Below are positions 61,820 to 64,000 of a stretch of 64,000 bases of DNA, piece by piece; position 1 is the first letter of the stretch, and each line of letters begins with the position of its first letter. The DNA is from Sisyra terminalis (lineage: Eukaryota; Arthropoda; Insecta; Neuroptera; Sisyridae): positions 32,441,701-32,505,700 of the forward strand of contig OY292275.1 in assembly GCA_958496175.1 (NCBI GenBank). Reading direction: 5' to 3'. The position numbers and the translations under genes were made by a program. The notes beneath the pieces are model-generated. The model did no database searches. It saw only the letters and a list, made by a program, of their open reading frames with translations, and was not told the origin of the DNA.

Positions 61820-62190
61820 AGAATAGAAACTTTCGAGTTGTGGACGTACTGAAGAATTCTGAAAGTTCGATGAGTGGATTAAGTATCGAATGAAGAAATA
61901 TTACGGCGGCTCAAAAATCAACTGAAACTTGAATAGTTTGGTCATGTTCTGAGATATCCAAAAAAAAAATGTCTCAATAAACCCCATAATTCAAGGGAAA
62001 ATTATGGGGAAAAGAAAGGTAGATAGAAAAACAACATTCTGGCTGGAGAATTTAAGGACATAATTCGGCAATTGTTCAACACAACTGTTCCGGGATGTAG
62101 TAAATAAAATAACGATAATTAATATACTATCCAATAAAAACATTATAGTCAACAATCGTAACGGTTATGACACCTAAAGAAGAAGAAGTG
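61820..62190 (+). pseudogene. Degenerate LINE ORF2 3' end
   Basis: Recognisable pieces in order: FELWTY-RILKVR, VSNEEILRRL, FGHVLRYPKK, KIMGKRKVDRKTTFWLENLR, FGNCSTQLFRDVVNKI and NRNGYDT, then a GAAGAAGAAG tail at 62176. This is the C terminus of an insect LINE with several stops and shifts. It lies 1.5 kb beyond the AdoR stop. Confidence 0.65.
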
Positions 62191-63569
62191 ATTAAATTTG
62201 CAATAAATTGCGATAAGTCGCAATAAATTGGCATTAGTTTTTTGCGAACAGTTTAAAACTGTTGTAAGCTCTTGTAGCTTTATTTGAGAATTTTTAACCG
62301 AAAGAGCCTAAAGTGATTATTAGGTACTAGATTAGTGATTAACTATTACTAGAGCTAATATGAATATCACTAATAATGAAAAAAACTCTTCCCTAAGTCA
62401 ACACTACGTATTAATTTTGAATGGTACTAATAAAGATGATAAAATGTAATCTTTGATGAAACTACTAAATTTTAATGAAAACTGATATTATAAATTTTTC
62501 CGAAAAGTTTCTCAGTGACAATATTAAAGGGACTGATTATTTTTGAAATTATTTTCGAATGGTTTTCAATATCGATAAATGGTAGGTAATAAAATACTAT
62601 TTTAGTTTTTGATATAATGAAGTTTTAAATTAATGTAATGAATTTACCTTAAATAAAGGAATTCTTAAGAATAATCTTTTGTATTTTATTGCACTGTATT
62701 ACAATATATTTAATTTATCGTAATAAATAATTAATTTTGTTGAACAATGTACATTTTGTAATTATATAATTAACATAATAAAAATTGTAAATATGTTATA
62801 ACAATATAACAAAATATACTTTGAAGAAATCTTTAAAAGCCATAAATAACTTTTGAATCAGTAATTTTAGCAAAAATTTAAAAACACTCTTGTGGAACGA
62901 TAAATTCTCTACTAAAACAAATAGATAATTTTTATTATTACTATTTTTTTTTCGTCAACGACTTCTAATATAAAGTTTCAAGTAACAAAAATATTTTTTC
63001 CCTCGGATATTATTCCCAGAAGAAACTTTGGTGCCAATGGAGATTATCTGACAATGAGTTGACATTAAAAACGTAAATTTTAATGGGATTTTTAAGTATT
63101 AATTTAAAAGCTTTTAAGCCCTTGGGAACACAAACAGTCGAAAACACTCCTATGAAGGACCATTTTACCATATACTGATATTTAATGCGTGGTTTATCGC
63201 AAAAAAAACAGAAGAGAAGCTGGTCATCTCGTATCCAAAAACACATTTTTGGATTCCAAGATTTTGTTTTTTGTGGTACGTAATTGTTTCAAAAAATTTC
63301 AATATCTATTGCAATTTTGATATGAAAAAAAACTAAAAGATTCGGATCTTTTTAAAACTACTCTGATTCATTCTCTTTCCAACTGTGTGCCCTATATACT
63401 TGGATACAGCCATTAGATCGGTAAAATTGAAAAAAAAAATACGGAAAATTAATTATGTGCTAGTCATTTTTAGTTTCATACAACCGTAACACCAAAAATA
63501 TCTTTAAAATTAAATTTTAATATTGCAACAAAATAATCGTTGCAACTTTATTGAAATTGGTATTCTAAA
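62191..63569. other. Intergenic, nothing recognised
   Basis: AT-rich sequence between the LINE 3' end and the last MITE. No supported features. Confidence 0.5.
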
Positions 63570-63812
63570 TCTGGTTCTTAACCGCGCTAGAAGTACTGAC
63601 CCCCTTCAGTTTCATATGCGCATTCACCGAACCCTTCTTAATTAGAAAAAGAAAATATGATTTTTTCAAATTCAAAATGAAGGTATATTGTAGAAATATA
63701 TTATTTTTACATAAGCACACAAAATGAACAAAACCATTAGGAACTCGCCGAGCCTGCGAGACTGACTCACCTAACCCCTGGGGTTCGATTGAACCCTGGA
63801 TAAGAACTATTG
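63570..63812 (+). mobile_element. hAT-type MITE copy C
   Basis: Uninterrupted relative of the 23144 and 29670 copies. It starts TCTGGTTCTTAACC, has CACCGAACCCTTCTTAATTA inside, CGAGACTGACTCACCTAACC further on, and ends AGGGTTC-type sequence then TAAGAACTATTG. No clear target duplication was found. No coding capacity. Confidence 0.65.
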
Positions 63813-64000
63813 ATCTAAATATTAAAACTTTTCGGAACAAATTGAAGAAAAAACAACACCAATTGATATATAGCGAGTGAACTCTTTCTGTTCTTTTTTC
63901 CTAAACTATGCAGCGAAATTTTGTATTCAGGAGAGAATTTATTATTATTCTATTCTAAGAAGTAGTAATTATTAAACCAATTATTGACCAACTACTATTT

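Noticed and set aside
63565..63840. A 91-codon minus-strand open frame
   Set aside because: It lies across the hAT-type MITE copy C; the frame is a by-product of the repeat.

Overview
The window is AT-rich eukaryotic DNA, most likely from an insect. The evidence is two genes with arthropod-type short introns (53 and 64 bp), an adenosine receptor of the insect AdoR type, and a dense load of insect-type transposons (mariner, pogo/Tigger, ZMYM1-like hAT, Jockey- and CR1-like LINEs, Helitron). The order cannot be fixed from what I see. No bacterial-style operons, tRNA, rRNA or CRISPR arrays were seen.

Layout. Positions 1-27,000 hold no host gene that I can support. This part carries an internally deleted mariner (6247-7047), a hAT element with an exact 8-bp target-site duplication (9604-11837), a CR1-like LINE tail (11936-12331), a Helitron-like repeat (15170-15530), a ~2.9-kb region of nested inverted repeats (17100-20050), and small hAT-type or foldback elements (23144-23352, 24315-24485, 25118-25296).

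From 27035 to 60280 lies one adenosine-receptor gene on the + strand. Its three coding exons are 27035-27449, 58703-58917 and 58982-60280, giving 642 aa. Intron 1 is 31,253 bp. It contains a complete, divergent beta-tubulin gene on the same strand (52452-52508 plus 52562-53848, 447 aa). It also contains a 119-bp-arm hairpin derived from a transposase gene, a degenerate Helitron helicase, several LINE fragments, hAT MITEs and a deleted Tigger element. The last 3.7 kb (60281-64000) carries a second mariner fragment, a LINE 3' end and another hAT-type MITE.

How it fits together. The receptor is a seven-helix G-protein-coupled receptor of the plasma membrane. The tubulin is a nested gene whose expression need not follow that of its host. 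The rest is mostly transposon debris. The features most worth a second look are the near-perfect hairpin inside the receptor intron, the beta-tubulin with an atypical tail ending in tryptophan, and the nested foldback region at 17-20 kb. All calls come from reading the sequence and translating by eye; no database search was run.
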